Below, piece after piece: positions 1-8,106 of a DNA stretch of 64,000 nucleotides. The position numbers and the translations under genes are program-made. The notes below the pieces were generated by a model that was given only the letters and a program-made list of their open reading frames with translations, was not told the DNA's origin and made no database searches. Position 1 is the stretch's first letter, and the number at the start of each line of letters is the position of its first letter. This DNA is from Pseudomonas oryzihabitans. GTDB taxonomy: Bacteria > Pseudomonadota > Gammaproteobacteria > Pseudomonadales > Pseudomonadaceae. Where the stretch lies: the NCBI RefSeq assembly GCF_024652905.1, contig NZ_CP102428.1, positions 3,642,001-3,706,000 of the forward strand, written 5' to 3'.

Positions 1-28
1 AGCCATTCTCAACCTGGGATCAAGAATC

Positions 29-925
29 TTGTCCGCCGACGACCTCGCCTTCTTCGTCCGCCTGGCTGGCCATCCCAGCCTGACCGCCGCTGCCCGGGAG
101 CTGGGGCTGTCGCTGGCAGCCGTCAGCAAGCGACTCACTGCCCTGGAGCGCCGCCTGGGCGTGCAATTGATCCGCCGGACCACCCGGCGGCTGGACCTGA
201 CGCCGGAAGGCCTGCGCTATCTGGAAGGCGCCCGACCGCTGCTGACCCAGCTGGAAGACCTGGAGGCTGCCGTCGGAAGGCCCGATGCGCCGCTCGCCGG
301 GGTGCTCAATCTCAACGCCACCTTCGGCTTCGGCCGCCGGCACCTGGCGCCGCTGCTGTCGGACTTCGCCCACTGCCATCCCGGGCTGGAAGTCAATCTG
401 CACCTCTCCAGCCATCCGGTGAACCTACTGGAAGGGCCCTTCGACCTGGATATCCGTGTCGGCGAGCCACCGGATGCCCGGGTCATCGCCCACCGCCTGC
501 TAGATAACCGTCGCCTGCTCTGCGCTGCCCCCGCCTACCTGGCCCGGGCCGGCGTGCCGGAAAGCGTGGCGGACCTGGCGCGGCACAATTGCCTGGTGCT
601 GCGCCAGGATGCGGGCGACTACGCCGTCTGGCGCTTCACCAAGGCCGGCCAGCACTTCGCCCAGAAGGTGCGCGGCAGTCTCAGCAGCAACGATGGCGAG
701 GTAGTGGTGCGCCTGGCGCTGGAGGGCCATGGGCTGATCCTGAGATCGGAATGGGACGTGGCCGAGCTGATCGCCAGTGGCGCCCTGGTGCCAGTGCTGA
801 CCGATCATGAGGCGCCGGCTGCAGCCATCTATGCGGTACACCGCCAGCAGCGCCATGTGCCGCGTCGGCTTTCCGAACTGATCCGCCATCTGGCGCAGGA
901 GCTGCCCGCGCGGCTGGGGCGCTAA
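29..925 (+). CDS. LysR-family transcriptional regulator (possibly 5'-truncated by window edge)
   Basis: A LysR-type regulator with an N-terminal winged helix-turn-helix (about residues 1-60, containing AARELGLSLAAVSKRLTALE) and a periplasmic-binding-protein-like effector domain (about 88-290). Length of 298 residues is normal for the family. The listed start is a TTG. The frame stays open upstream to the window edge, so the real start may lie outside. It belongs to the group that carries RRTTRRLDLTPEGLRYL after the HTH, often regulators of oxidoreductase or efflux genes. No divergent partner is visible because the window begins here, so the target is unknown. Confidence 0.9.
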   Translation: MSADDLAFFVRLAGHPSLTAAARELGLSLAAVSKRLTALERRLGVQLIRRTTRRLDLTPEGLRYLEGARPLLTQLEDLEAAVGRPDAPLAGVLNLNATFGFGRRHLAPLLSDFAHCHPGLEVNLHLSSHPVNLLEGPFDLDIRVGEPPDARVIAHRLLDNRRLLCAAPAYLARAGVPESVADLARHNCLVLRQDAGDYAVWRFTKAGQHFAQKVRGSLSSNDGEVVVRLALEGHGLILRSEWDVAELIASGALVPVLTDHEAPAAAIYAVHRQQRHVPRRLSELIRHLAQELPARLGR

Positions 926-999
926 GGCTGCACGAATCTTCCAGACCGACATCAGGTCAGTAATTAGACTGGAAAGCCCGCAGATCCCCTTCTCTCGCC

Positions 1000-1839
1000 A
1001 TGGCCGACGATCACTGGATCCAGCTGCAGCAGGACGCCGAGACCGGCATCGAGACCCTGCGCGCCCATTTCGAGGGCCATGCCTATGATCCGCACTGGCA
1101 CGACGCCTATCTGGTGGGCTACACCGAGCAGGGCCTGCAGCAATTCCACTGTCGGGGCCAGCGCCACCTGAGCACCCCGGGGCAGGTCTTTCTGCTGGAG
1201 CCCGGCGAGTTGCACGACGGCCAGGCGCCGGAAGCCGAGGGCTTCACCTATTCCATGCTCTACCTCGATCCCCAGTGGCTGGCGCGCGAGCTGCAGGGCC
1301 TGCACGGTGAGGCCCGGCCGCTGGGCGAACCGGGCTTCGCCCGTACCCTAGTGGACCAGGCCGAGCTGCACCGCGCGGTAGCCTGGGCCCATGACGTCTT
1401 GAGTCGGCCAGAGCTGCGCATCGTCCGCCAGAGCGCCCTGGACGCCCTGCTGCTGCGCCTCTTGCCGCAACTGCAATGGCGAGCGCCCCAGGCGGGCGAT
1501 CCGCGCCTGCCCCAGGTTGCTCTGCGCGCCCGGGACTTCCTGCATACCCATCATCAGGAAGACCTCGGCCTGGAAGAACTGGCCCAGGCCTGTGGCGTGG
1601 ACAGATTCCGCCTGACCCGTGCCTTCAAGGCGGCCTTTGGTCTGGCACCCCACGCCTATCTGGTGCAGCTGCGATTGTCGCGGGCACGCCGCCTGCTGGC
1701 CGACGGCCTGTCGCCGGCAGAGACCGCCGCCGCCCTGGGCTTCGCCGACCAGAGTCACCTGGGCCGCTGGTTCCGCCGCGCCTATGGCCTGACCCCGGCG
1801 GCCTATCGCGCGCGCTGCTCGAATCTTCCAGACCGCTAG
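1000..1839 (+). CDS. AraC-family regulator with N-terminal cupin sensor
   Basis: 279 residues. An N-terminal AraC-binding cupin (about 20-160) shows HWHDAYLVGYTEQG and LLEPGELHDG, the usual jelly-roll signature. The C-terminal tandem HTH (about 175-275) shows DRFRLTRAFKAAFGLAPHAY and a second helix pair ending in YGLTPAAYR. The next gene, 46 bp downstream on the same strand, encodes a LysE-type exporter. AraC/LysE neighbours are common in Pseudomonas and the regulator probably senses a small metabolite and activates the exporter. The ligand is not predictable from sequence. Confidence 0.93.
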   Translation: MADDHWIQLQQDAETGIETLRAHFEGHAYDPHWHDAYLVGYTEQGLQQFHCRGQRHLSTPGQVFLLEPGELHDGQAPEAEGFTYSMLYLDPQWLARELQGLHGEARPLGEPGFARTLVDQAELHRAVAWAHDVLSRPELRIVRQSALDALLLRLLPQLQWRAPQAGDPRLPQVALRARDFLHTHHQEDLGLEELAQACGVDRFRLTRAFKAAFGLAPHAYLVQLRLSRARRLLADGLSPAETAAALGFADQSHLGRWFRRAYGLTPAAYRARCSNLPDR

Positions 1840-1885
1840 CGGCAGGCTTGCGACCCTGGGGCTCCCTCCAAACCGGGAGTCTCCC

Positions 1886-2470
1886 ATGTCCCTGCTGCCC
1901 TTCCTGCTGTTCGCCCTGGTCGCCTCCATCACCCCCGGGCCGACCAATGTGCTCATCCTCGGCCACAGCGCTCGCCACGGTACCCGGGCCAGTCTGCCGC
2001 TGGTACTGGGCGGTAGCCTGGGCGCGGTGGCCCTGGTCCTGGTGGTGGGTTTCGGTCTCGGCCAGACCCTGGCCCGACATCCCGACTGGCAGCGCGGCCT
2101 GGCCTGGGCCGGCGTGCTCTGGCTGAGCTGGCTGGCCTGGCAACTGGCCCGTGCCGGCGCGCCCGCGGTCACAGATGACAGCGCCCGCCTGGGATTCGGC
2201 GGCACCGCCGGCCTGCAGGTGCTCAACCCCAAGAGCTGGAGCATGGCGCTGGCGGTGGTCACGGTCTATGCCGAGCCCGGCGCCGACCTCTGGCGGCAGG
2301 TGCTGGTCCTGGCCTTGGTGTTCCTGCTGGTGTCTGTGCCCTGCCTGGGCCTCTGGGCGCTGCTCGGCCGGGTCGCGGCGCGCAGCCTGAGATCGCAGCG
2401 CGCCTGGCGTGGTTTCAACCTGGGGATGGCGGCGCTGTTGCTCGTCTCGGCCTGGGCGACGGTGGTCTAG
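1886..2470 (+). CDS. LysE/RhtB-family amino-acid exporter
   Basis: 194-residue inner-membrane protein with about six hydrophobic segments. The N-terminal signature is ITPGPTNVLILGHSARHG, followed by the glycine-rich second segment; LNPKSWSMALAVV is the conserved family motif in the middle. Family members export amino acids or derivatives by proton exchange. It probably forms a unit with the preceding AraC gene. Its TAG stop shares the palindrome CTAG (2467-2470) with the stop of the convergent LysR gene. Confidence 0.9.
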   Translation: MSLLPFLLFALVASITPGPTNVLILGHSARHGTRASLPLVLGGSLGAVALVLVVGFGLGQTLARHPDWQRGLAWAGVLWLSWLAWQLARAGAPAVTDDSARLGFGGTAGLQVLNPKSWSMALAVVTVYAEPGADLWRQVLVLALVFLLVSVPCLGLWALLGRVAARSLRSQRAWRGFNLGMAALLLVSAWATVV

Positions 2471-3375
2471 ACCGGCGCACTGCCCTGATCGCGGAAGTTC
2501 TCTTCCAGGTGCTCCAGCCAGGCGCGCACCGCCGGCAGTTGGCCACGGCGGTGCGCATAGGCCGCCTGGAGATGGCCACCGGGGATCGACCAGTCCGGCA
2601 GCAGGCGTTGCAGGCGGCCCTCGGCCAGCTCGGCCTGACAATAGACCAGCGGCAGGAGGGTATAGCCGAGACCCGCCAGGGCGGCGGCCTTGCGCACGCC
2701 GAAGTCATCGATGCCCAGGCGTGCTTCCAAAATCAGTTCGCGACGTTCGCCCTGAGGTCCTGCGAGACGCAGGTGTACCTTGCGATCCACCTCCAGGGCG
2801 CCCAGCAGTGGCAGGCCCAGCAAGGCTTCCGGGGTATCCAGCCGGCGCCCGGCGAGCAACTCGGGGGTCGCCACCAGCACCACGGACGCCTGGCGCAGCC
2901 GCCGCACGACCAGGCCTGGTTCTTCGTCGTCCACGTCCCGCACGCGCATGGCGACGTCCACCCCTTCGTTGATGATGTCCACCCGCCGGTTGACCAGCAG
3001 CATGTCCAGCTGCACCTGGGGATAGCGGGTAAGAAAACGCGTCACCACCTCGGGAAGATACTGCTGCGCCAGGGCCACCGGGCAGGACACCCGCAGCGGC
3101 CCACGCGGTTCGCTGGACAGGCTGGCGGCGGTTTCGGCGGCGCTTTCCGCCTCGCGCAGCAGCGCCTGGCAGTGCACCAGATAGCGCTCGCCCAGGGTGG
3201 TGAGGGTCAGGGTGCGGGTGGTGCGCTGCAACAGGCGCGCGCCCAGCCGAGTCTCCAGCTCGGCGATGCGGCGGGACAGCCGCGACTTGGGAATGCCCAG
3301 CAGCCGCCCGGCGGCGGCGAAGCCACCGGCCTCCACCACCTTGGCGAAGTAGGCGAGGTCATTGAGATCTTGCAT
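2467..3375 (-). CDS. LysR-family regulator, divergent from the azoreductase gene
   Basis: 302 residues when started at the ATG giving MQDLNDLAYFAKVVEAGG, the standard family N-terminus; a longer reading frame upstream lacks family similarity. HTH at about 18-60 (AAGRLLGIPKSRLSRRIAEL), effector domain at about 88-295. It is transcribed away from azoR across 110 bp that hold palindromes, so it most likely controls azoR. Homologues regulate quinone- or azo-compound-responsive reductases, but the inducer here is inferred only. Confidence 0.92.
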   Translation of the reverse strand: MQDLNDLAYFAKVVEAGGFAAAGRLLGIPKSRLSRRIAELETRLGARLLQRTTRTLTLTTLGERYLVHCQALLREAESAAETAASLSSEPRGPLRVSCPVALAQQYLPEVVTRFLTRYPQVQLDMLLVNRRVDIINEGVDVAMRVRDVDDEEPGLVVRRLRQASVVLVATPELLAGRRLDTPEALLGLPLLGALEVDRKVHLRLAGPQGERRELILEARLGIDDFGVRKAAALAGLGYTLLPLVYCQAELAEGRLQRLLPDWSIPGGHLQAAYAHRRGQLPAVRAWLEHLEENFRDQGSAPV

Positions 3376-3485
3376 AGGCGATTGTCCTATCCATGGGACG
3401 AAGCATCGCATTTTAGCTGGCTAATCAGCTGATCGTCTTATCGGTAGTCTGGGCTCATCGCATCGAAACCTACAGGACTACCGTC
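3376..3485. promoter_or_regulatory. Divergent promoter and operator region between LysR gene and azoR
   Basis: This 110-bp spacer contains two adjoining palindromes: TTAGCTGGCTAA (3413-3424) and ATCAGCTGAT (3424-3433). Their position about 60 bp upstream of azoR fits a LysR binding site. A binding experiment would be needed to assign them. Confidence 0.5.
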
Positions 3486-4088
3486 ATGAAACTCTTGCAC
3501 ATCGATTCCAGCATCCTCGGCGATCATTCCGCCTCCCGTGCCTTGACCGCCAAGGTCGTTGAAGCGCTCAAGGCCGCCACGCCGGGTCTGGAGGTGATCT
3601 ACCATGACCTCGCCCACGACGCCCTCGGGCACTTCTCCAGCGCCAGCCTGGCCGCTGGGGCCACCCCGGCCGAGCAGCGCAGCGCCGAACAGCGCGACGA
3701 AGCGGAGCGCAATGCTCGCGCCCTGCAGGAATTCCTCGCCGCCGACGTGCTGGTGCTGGGTGCGCCCATGTACAACTTCACCATTCCGACCCAGCTTAAG
3801 GCCTGGATCGACCGCATCACCGTGGCCGGTACCACCTTCCGCTACAGCGAAGCCGGTCCGGAAGGCCTGTGTGGCGACAAGAAGGCGATCATCGTCGCCA
3901 CTGCGGGCGGCATCCATGCCGGCAAGCCTACCGGCATAGCCCACGAGGACTATCTGCAGCTGCTGCTGGGCTTTCTCGGCATCACCGACATCCAGATCGT
4001 TCGCGCCGAAGGCCTGGCCTATGGCGACGAAGCCAAGAACGCGGCCCTGGCCAGCGCCGAGCGGCAGATCGCCGACCAATTCGCCTAG
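3486..4088 (+). CDS. azoR: FMN-dependent NADH-azoreductase
   Basis: 200-residue flavodoxin-fold enzyme that reduces azo compounds and quinones by two-electron transfer from NAD(P)H using FMN. The N-terminus [18 protein letters not shown] is the FMN phosphate-binding loop. [19 protein letters not shown] is the hallmark strand-loop, and TAGGIHAG a later flavin-contact loop. Length matches E. coli AzoR. The divergent LysR gene is the probable regulator. The cytoplasmic enzyme probably serves quinone detoxification. Confidence 0.95.
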   Translation: MKLLHIDSSILGDHSASRALTAKVVEALKAATPGLEVIYHDLAHDALGHFSSASLAAGATPAEQRSAEQRDEAERNARALQEFLAADVLVLGAPMYNFTIPTQLKAWIDRITVAGTTFRYSEAGPEGLCGDKKAIIVATAGGIHAGKPTGIAHEDYLQLLLGFLGITDIQIVRAEGLAYGDEAKNAALASAERQIADQFA

Positions 4089-4095
4089 GGTCAGG

Positions 4096-4330
4096 CACCC
4101 TCACCCCCGGCCCCTCTCCCTGAGGGAGAGGGGAGCAGAGCGGTCCTCGGCTTTGCAGGGTGAGTTTGAATAAGCCTGAAGCGTCTTTTATTGCTAGCGC
4201 TAGCCCGGCCTCAGCCTTGGGGCGCCAAGGGGAAGGATCCTTGGGGCCCCGGGCATGGAACCTCAGCCGGCACTCCATCCCGCTCTTCCCCCTCTCCCTC
4301 CGGGACAGGGCTGGGGTGAGGGCAAGGCCC
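4096..4330. repeat. Inverted-repeat element between convergent genes
   Basis: About 235 bp bounded by inverted ends: the left end reads GCACCCTCACCCCCGG and the right end, read on the minus strand, GCCCTCACCCCAGCC. Each end also carries its own small hairpin of the CTCTCCC/GGGAGAG type. No gene lies inside. It fills the gap between the 3' ends of azoR and the aldo-keto reductase gene and resembles non-autonomous interspersed repeats common in gammaproteobacteria. Confidence 0.6.
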
Positions 4331-4334
4331 CGTC

Positions 4335-5315
4335 TCAGCTGAACCCCACCACCGGATGCGGGACGTAGGGCGCTTCCAGGGCGGCGATCTCTTCGTCGCT
4401 CAGGTGCAGCTCCAGCGCCGCCACCGCGTCTTCCAGATGTTGCGGCTTGGACGCGCCGACGATGGGCGCATCGACGCCCGGCTTCTGCAGCAGCCAGGCC
4501 AGCGCCACCTGAGCGCGCGGTACGCCGCGGGCCTCGGCGATGCGGGCCACGGCGGCGACGATCTGCCGATCGGATTCCTCGCTGGCGGTATAGAGGGTCT
4601 TGCCGAAGGCGTCGCTTTCGGTACGCGCCGTGCTGGCGTCCCAGTCGCGGGTCAGGCGACCACGGGCCAGCGGGCTCCAGGGGATCACGCCAATACCGGC
4701 ATCGCGGCACAGCGGCAGCATCTCCCGCTCCTCTTCGCGGTTGAGCAGGTTGAGGTGGTTCTGCATGGTGGCGAATCTGGTCCAGCCATGGCGCTCGGCG
4801 GTGTGCAGCGCCTTGGCGAATTGCCAGGCGTACATGCTGCTGGCGCCGATGTGCAGCGCCTTGCCGGCCTTGACCACGTCGTGCAGGGCCTCCAGGGTCT
4901 CCTCGATGGGCGTGTGATAGTCCCAGCGATGGATCTGGTAGAGATCGACATAGTCGGTGCCCAGGCGCTGCAGACTGGCGTCGATGGCGGCAAAGATGGC
5001 CTTGCGCGACAGGCCGCCGACATTGGGTCTATCGCGCAACGGGAAGTACACCTTGGTCGCCAGCACGATCTCCTCGCGCACGGCGTGGGCCTTGAGGAAG
5101 CGACCGACGATTTCTTCGCTGGTGCCATCGGAGTAGCTGTTGGCGGTGTCGAAGAAGTTGATGCCCAGATCCAGGGCCATCTTCAACAGCGGCTGGCTCT
5201 GATCTTCCGGCAGGGTCCAGGGATGATTGCCGCGCTCGGGCACGCCATAGGTCATGCAGCCGAGGCAAAGGGGCGAAATCTTCAGACCGGTGCGGCCGAG
5301 AGTGCGATAGTTCAT
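4335..5315 (-). CDS. Aldo/keto reductase
   Basis: 326-residue NADPH-dependent oxidoreductase of the AKR (Tas/YajO-like) group with a TIM-barrel fold. The start is set at MNYRTLGRTGLKISPLCLG, the canonical N-terminus. Catalytic tetrad candidates are visible: Asp and Tyr in DTANSYSDG, Lys in LATKVYF and His in YQIHRWD. NADP-binding residues lie in GASKPQHLEDAV near the C-terminus. It probably reduces reactive aldehydes or ketones. The gene is convergent with azoR; the substrate is unknown. Confidence 0.93.
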   Translation of the reverse strand: MNYRTLGRTGLKISPLCLGCMTYGVPERGNHPWTLPEDQSQPLLKMALDLGINFFDTANSYSDGTSEEIVGRFLKAHAVREEIVLATKVYFPLRDRPNVGGLSRKAIFAAIDASLQRLGTDYVDLYQIHRWDYHTPIEETLEALHDVVKAGKALHIGASSMYAWQFAKALHTAERHGWTRFATMQNHLNLLNREEEREMLPLCRDAGIGVIPWSPLARGRLTRDWDASTARTESDAFGKTLYTASEESDRQIVAAVARIAEARGVPRAQVALAWLLQKPGVDAPIVGASKPQHLEDAVAALELHLSDEEIAALEAPYVPHPVVGFS

Positions 5316-5434
5316 GGGGGCCTCCAGGGATGGTCGAAAGAGGTTGACCACGCAGTTCCCGGATCGACTGCAACGAACTTACCGGCTGCCGCCTGGTTCT
5401 AGATGGATTCCTAACCTACAACCGGAGACGCTCC

Positions 5435-5863
5435 ATGAAGAAATATGCTTCCGCGGTCTGGCAAGGCGGTCTGAAAGATGGCAAGGGCCATATCTCCACC
5501 GAGAGCGGCGCGCTCAAGGACAATGCCTACGGCTTCAACACCCGTTTCGAAGGCACGCCGGGCACCAATCCCGAAGAACTGATCGGCGCGGCCCATGCCG
5601 GCTGCTTCTCCATGGCCTTCTCCATGCTGCTGGGCCAGAACGGCCTGACTCCCGAGCGGATCGAGACCAAGGCCGACGTGACCCTGGACAAGGTCGGCGA
5701 CGGCTTCGAGATCACCACCATCGATCTGACCATGAAGGCCAAGATCCCCGGCGCCACCCAGGAGCAGTTCACCACCATCGCCAACCAGGCGAAGGAAGGT
5801 TGCCCGGTGTCCAAGGTGCTCAAGGGCGCCAAGATCAACCTGAACGCCACGCTCGAAGGCTAA
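5435..5863 (+). CDS. osmC: OsmC-family peroxiredoxin
   Basis: 142 residues, the full length of OsmC. These thiol peroxidases reduce organic hydroperoxides with two conserved cysteines, seen here in GAAHAGCFSMAFS and KEGCPVSKVLKG. The N-terminus MKKYASAVWQGGLKDGKG matches OsmC rather than the Ohr branch. The protein acts as a cytoplasmic homodimer. A perfect hairpin follows the gene at 5878-5902. Separation from Ohr rests on the N-terminal motif. Confidence 0.93.
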   Translation: MKKYASAVWQGGLKDGKGHISTESGALKDNAYGFNTRFEGTPGTNPEELIGAAHAGCFSMAFSMLLGQNGLTPERIETKADVTLDKVGDGFEITTIDLTMKAKIPGATQEQFTTIANQAKEGCPVSKVLKGAKINLNATLEG

Positions 5864-5877
5864 GGGTCTGAGGCGTC

Positions 5878-5902
5878 TGCCGATGCCGCTCCGGCATCGG
5901 CA
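5878..5902 (+). terminator. Perfect 11-bp stem hairpin after osmC
   Basis: TGCCGATGCCG, a 3-nt loop, then CGGCATCGGCA. It starts 15 bp after the osmC stop. There is no long T-run, so it may be a weak terminator or a transcript-protecting stem. Confidence 0.55.
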
Positions 5903-5979
5903 ACACCCTGTTCCAGAGCCTGTTCGCCGAGCTGTCCGCAAGTCGCTAGACTGCTCCGACCCCGCTTTCGGAGAGTACG

Positions 5980-6108
5980 ATGAACGACTCCATCTTCATG
6001 ACCCTCTTTTCCATCCTCGCCGTGTTGCTGTTGGGCGGCGGCATCTACGGTTGCGTGATCCTCAACCGCCAACGCAAGGACATCGAGAAGAACGACAGCG
6101 AAGGCTAG
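5980..6108 (+). CDS. 42-residue single-pass membrane protein
   Basis: A short gene read directly from the sequence: it begins MNDSIFMTLFSILAVLLLGG, then a short loop and a charged tail ending KDIEKNDSEG. One transmembrane helix (about 5-27) is followed by a basic then acidic cytoplasmic tail, typical of small bacterial membrane proteins. A purine-rich GGAGAG lies 5 bp before the ATG. Its stop shares CTAG with the convergent cupin gene. I do not recognise the family; function unknown. Confidence 0.65.
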   Translation: MNDSIFMTLFSILAVLLLGGGIYGCVILNRQRKDIEKNDSEG

Positions 6109-6377
6109 GCCGGTCGCCGACCTGCCAGGTAACGCACGCCCGTGGGGCCGAAGACCTCGGAATGCGGCTTCTGGGCGGCGAGCTGAAAGATGTCACCGAC
6201 GCCGTAGTGGCGTTTGCCAGCGGCGCTACGGATACGCAGCTCACCTTGGATTACCAACGCCCTGGCTTCGAAGGGGTGGGCATGGGGTTCCAGCCTGCCC
6301 AGGGCATCGCGCTCGACCAGTACCGGTGGCTGGAAACCCTCGCGGGCAAGTTGCTCGATGAAGGTGGCCTGGTCCAT
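6105..6377 (-). CDS. Cupin-domain protein
   Basis: 90 residues starting MDQATFIEQLAREGF. A single conserved beta-barrel cupin: motif 1 is EPHAHPFEARALVIQGE and motif 2 follows at VGDIFQLAAQKPH, with histidines able to bind one metal ion. Small stand-alone cupins are often dioxygenase-like or sensor proteins of unknown substrate. It overlaps the stop of the 42-residue membrane protein by 4 bp. No operon partner is evident. Confidence 0.85.
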   Translation of the reverse strand: MDQATFIEQLAREGFQPPVLVERDALGRLEPHAHPFEARALVIQGELRIRSAAGKRHYGVGDIFQLAAQKPHSEVFGPTGVRYLAGRRPA

Positions 6378-6541
6378 GGGTGCTCCTGACGCCAAGAAGG
6401 GATGATCAGCGCCCAGGCTAGGCGCCTCACCTCTTCGCAGCCAGTGCAAAGGCACTATGAGGAGCCCTGGCTTTGGCTATGGCCAGCTTCGAAGCAAGGA
6501 CGCCATGGATACCTCGGCCAGCCGAGGTTCCACGTGGAGCA

Positions 6542-6775
6542 TCAGCGCTCCAGCTTGCGCTCGACCTCAGCGTTCTTGCGCTTGAGCGCTTCTGTTTCCT
6601 GTTCCTTGGTCTTGATATCGGTGGGCGTGAGGACCTTGTCGATGCCATCGGTCGGCGTCGACTCCGGCTGCTCCATGTCTTTCTTCACCACATCCACGGG
6701 GCGTCCCGCTTCGTCGAGCGCGGGTTCGTTGGGTGGGGTCTTGCCCAGGTGGGCATCGGAACGCTGGTCACTCAT
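6542..6775 (-). CDS. Small hydrophilic protein of unknown function
   Basis: 77 residues, very polar, no hydrophobic segment and no signal peptide. The C-terminal third (KTKEQETEALKRKNAEVERK) is predicted to form a charged helix or coiled coil, while the N-terminal part is rich in Pro, Asp and Glu and probably disordered. A short hairpin at 6511-6528 lies beyond its stop. I do not recognise the family. Disordered, charged proteins of this type are sometimes stress proteins, but nothing here proves that. Confidence 0.6.
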   Translation of the reverse strand: MSDQRSDAHLGKTPPNEPALDEAGRPVDVVKKDMEQPESTPTDGIDKVLTPTDIKTKEQETEALKRKNAEVERKLER

Positions 6776-6840
6776 GGCAGGCTATCCTCGATAGGGTCCT
6801 TCTTTCGAGCGCAACGACCGCCACGGAGTTCGCCCGCCGC

Positions 6841-7257
6841 TCAACTCCGGATACGGACGCGCTCCAGATAGGCCAGCAGTTGCGCCTGCTCGGCCGCATC
6901 CAGGGGCGCGAAGACCGCTTCCAGCGCCTGGGTCCGGGGCGCCTGGGCCTGATCCAGGGCCTGGCGCCCCTGCTCGGTCAGGTGCACCAGCAGAGCGCGG
7001 CGATCCTGGGGATGGGGCTCGCGGCGGACCAGGCCGTCACGCTCCAGGGCGTCGAAGGCATCGGTCAGGGTGCGTGGCGCATGGCGCAGTTGTTCGGCGA
7101 CCTCGCCCGGGCGGCAGGGCCCCAGGCGTTCCAGCACCTTGAGCACCTTGTAGCGGGCAAAGGAAAGTCCAGAGGCCTTGAGGGTCTCATCCAGTTGTTG
7201 GCGCATCTGCCGTTTCAAATCCATCAGGGCTTCGGCAATGGCGGCGGCGGTTGACAT
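6841..7257 (-). CDS. MarR-family transcriptional regulator
   Basis: 138 residues, a complete winged-helix MarR protein. The recognition region GPCRPGEVAEQLRHAPRTLT and the wing LVRREPHPQDRRALLVHLTE are clear, with a C-terminal dimerisation helix. It is divergent from the siderophore-interacting protein and MFS genes with only 36 bp between start codons; that gap holds an inverted repeat. It therefore probably represses both itself and the neighbours, with derepression by a drug-like ligand. Confidence 0.92.
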   Translation of the reverse strand: MSTAAAIAEALMDLKRQMRQQLDETLKASGLSFARYKVLKVLERLGPCRPGEVAEQLRHAPRTLTDAFDALERDGLVRREPHPQDRRALLVHLTEQGRQALDQAQAPRTQALEAVFAPLDAAEQAQLLAYLERVRIRS

Positions 7258-7293
7258 GACAACTACTTACCTCGAATATAGTGAGGAACCTCA
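7258..7293. promoter_or_regulatory. Candidate MarR operator in a 36-bp divergent spacer
   Basis: The inverted repeat CCTCGAATATAGTGAGG (7270-7286) fills the middle of the gap between the divergent MarR and siderophore-interacting protein starts. Size and placement are typical of MarR autoregulatory operators. Confidence 0.55.
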
Positions 7294-8106
7294 ATGAATG
7301 GTACCTCCGCAATGGCGACATCTTTTCACAGCCGCGAGGGCGATGCCAGTGCCCCTCACCTTTTCCAGCGTGTGCGCTTCGACCTCAAGCGACGTTGGGC
7401 GACCGTCGTCCGCCGCGAAGACCTGGGTGGCGACCTGCTGCGCCTGACCTTTGGTGGCAGCGACCTGGCCGATTTCCAGAGTGCGGCCTTCGACGAGCAC
7501 GTGAAGCTGTTCGTCCCCGCCGACACCACCCCGATCCGCGCCGCCAATCCCGAGCAGCTGGTCGGTCGGCACTACACCCCGCGCCACTACGATGCCGCCC
7601 GTGGCGAACTGGCCATCGACTTCTATCTGCATGAAGCCGGGGTGCTGACCACCTGGGCACGCCAGGCGCAGCCCGGTGCCGAGCTGATCATCGGTGGCCC
7701 CAAGGGCGCCCTGGTGCCACCCGAGGACTTCGACTGGTACCTGCTGGCCGGTGACGAGACCGCCCTGCCCGCCATCGCCCGCCGCCTGGAGCAGCTGGCC
7801 GCCGGCGTCCGGGTCCAGGTCGTCGCCGAAGTGGCTCGTCCTGGCCTGGAGATCGCGCTGTCGACGGCCGCCGCCGCCGAGATCCGCTGGGTCTATCGCG
7901 AAACCGAGGCCAATGCCTTGGTGCAGGCCCTGGAGCAGCTGGAGTTGCCCGCGGGCGAAGGCTATGCCTGGATCGCCGGTGAGGCGACCCAGGCCCGCGC
8001 CGCGCGTCAGGTGCTGCTGGCCAAGGGTCTGCCGCGGGACTGGGTCAAGGCCGCCGGCTACTGGAAGCTCGGCGAGAGCGACCAGCATGTGAAGGTCGAG
8101 GATTGA
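7294..8106 (+). CDS. Siderophore-interacting protein, FAD-dependent ferric reductase family
   Basis: 270 residues. The N-terminal FAD-binding domain has HYTPRHYDAARGELAIDF, the family's flavin motif; the C-terminal SIP domain has AWIAGEATQARAARQVLL and ends in GYWKLGESDQH. ViuB/YqjH-type enzymes release iron from ferric siderophores in the cytoplasm using NAD(P)H. An alternative ATG lies 18 bp downstream. The stop overlaps the next start by 4 bp, so the two genes are translationally coupled. No Fur box is obvious; control by the divergent MarR gene is more likely. Confidence 0.9.
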   Translation: MNGTSAMATSFHSREGDASAPHLFQRVRFDLKRRWATVVRREDLGGDLLRLTFGGSDLADFQSAAFDEHVKLFVPADTTPIRAANPEQLVGRHYTPRHYDAARGELAIDFYLHEAGVLTTWARQAQPGAELIIGGPKGALVPPEDFDWYLLAGDETALPAIARRLEQLAAGVRVQVVAEVARPGLEIALSTAAAAEIRWVYRETEANALVQALEQLELPAGEGYAWIAGEATQARAARQVLLAKGLPRDWVKAAGYWKLGESDQHVKVED

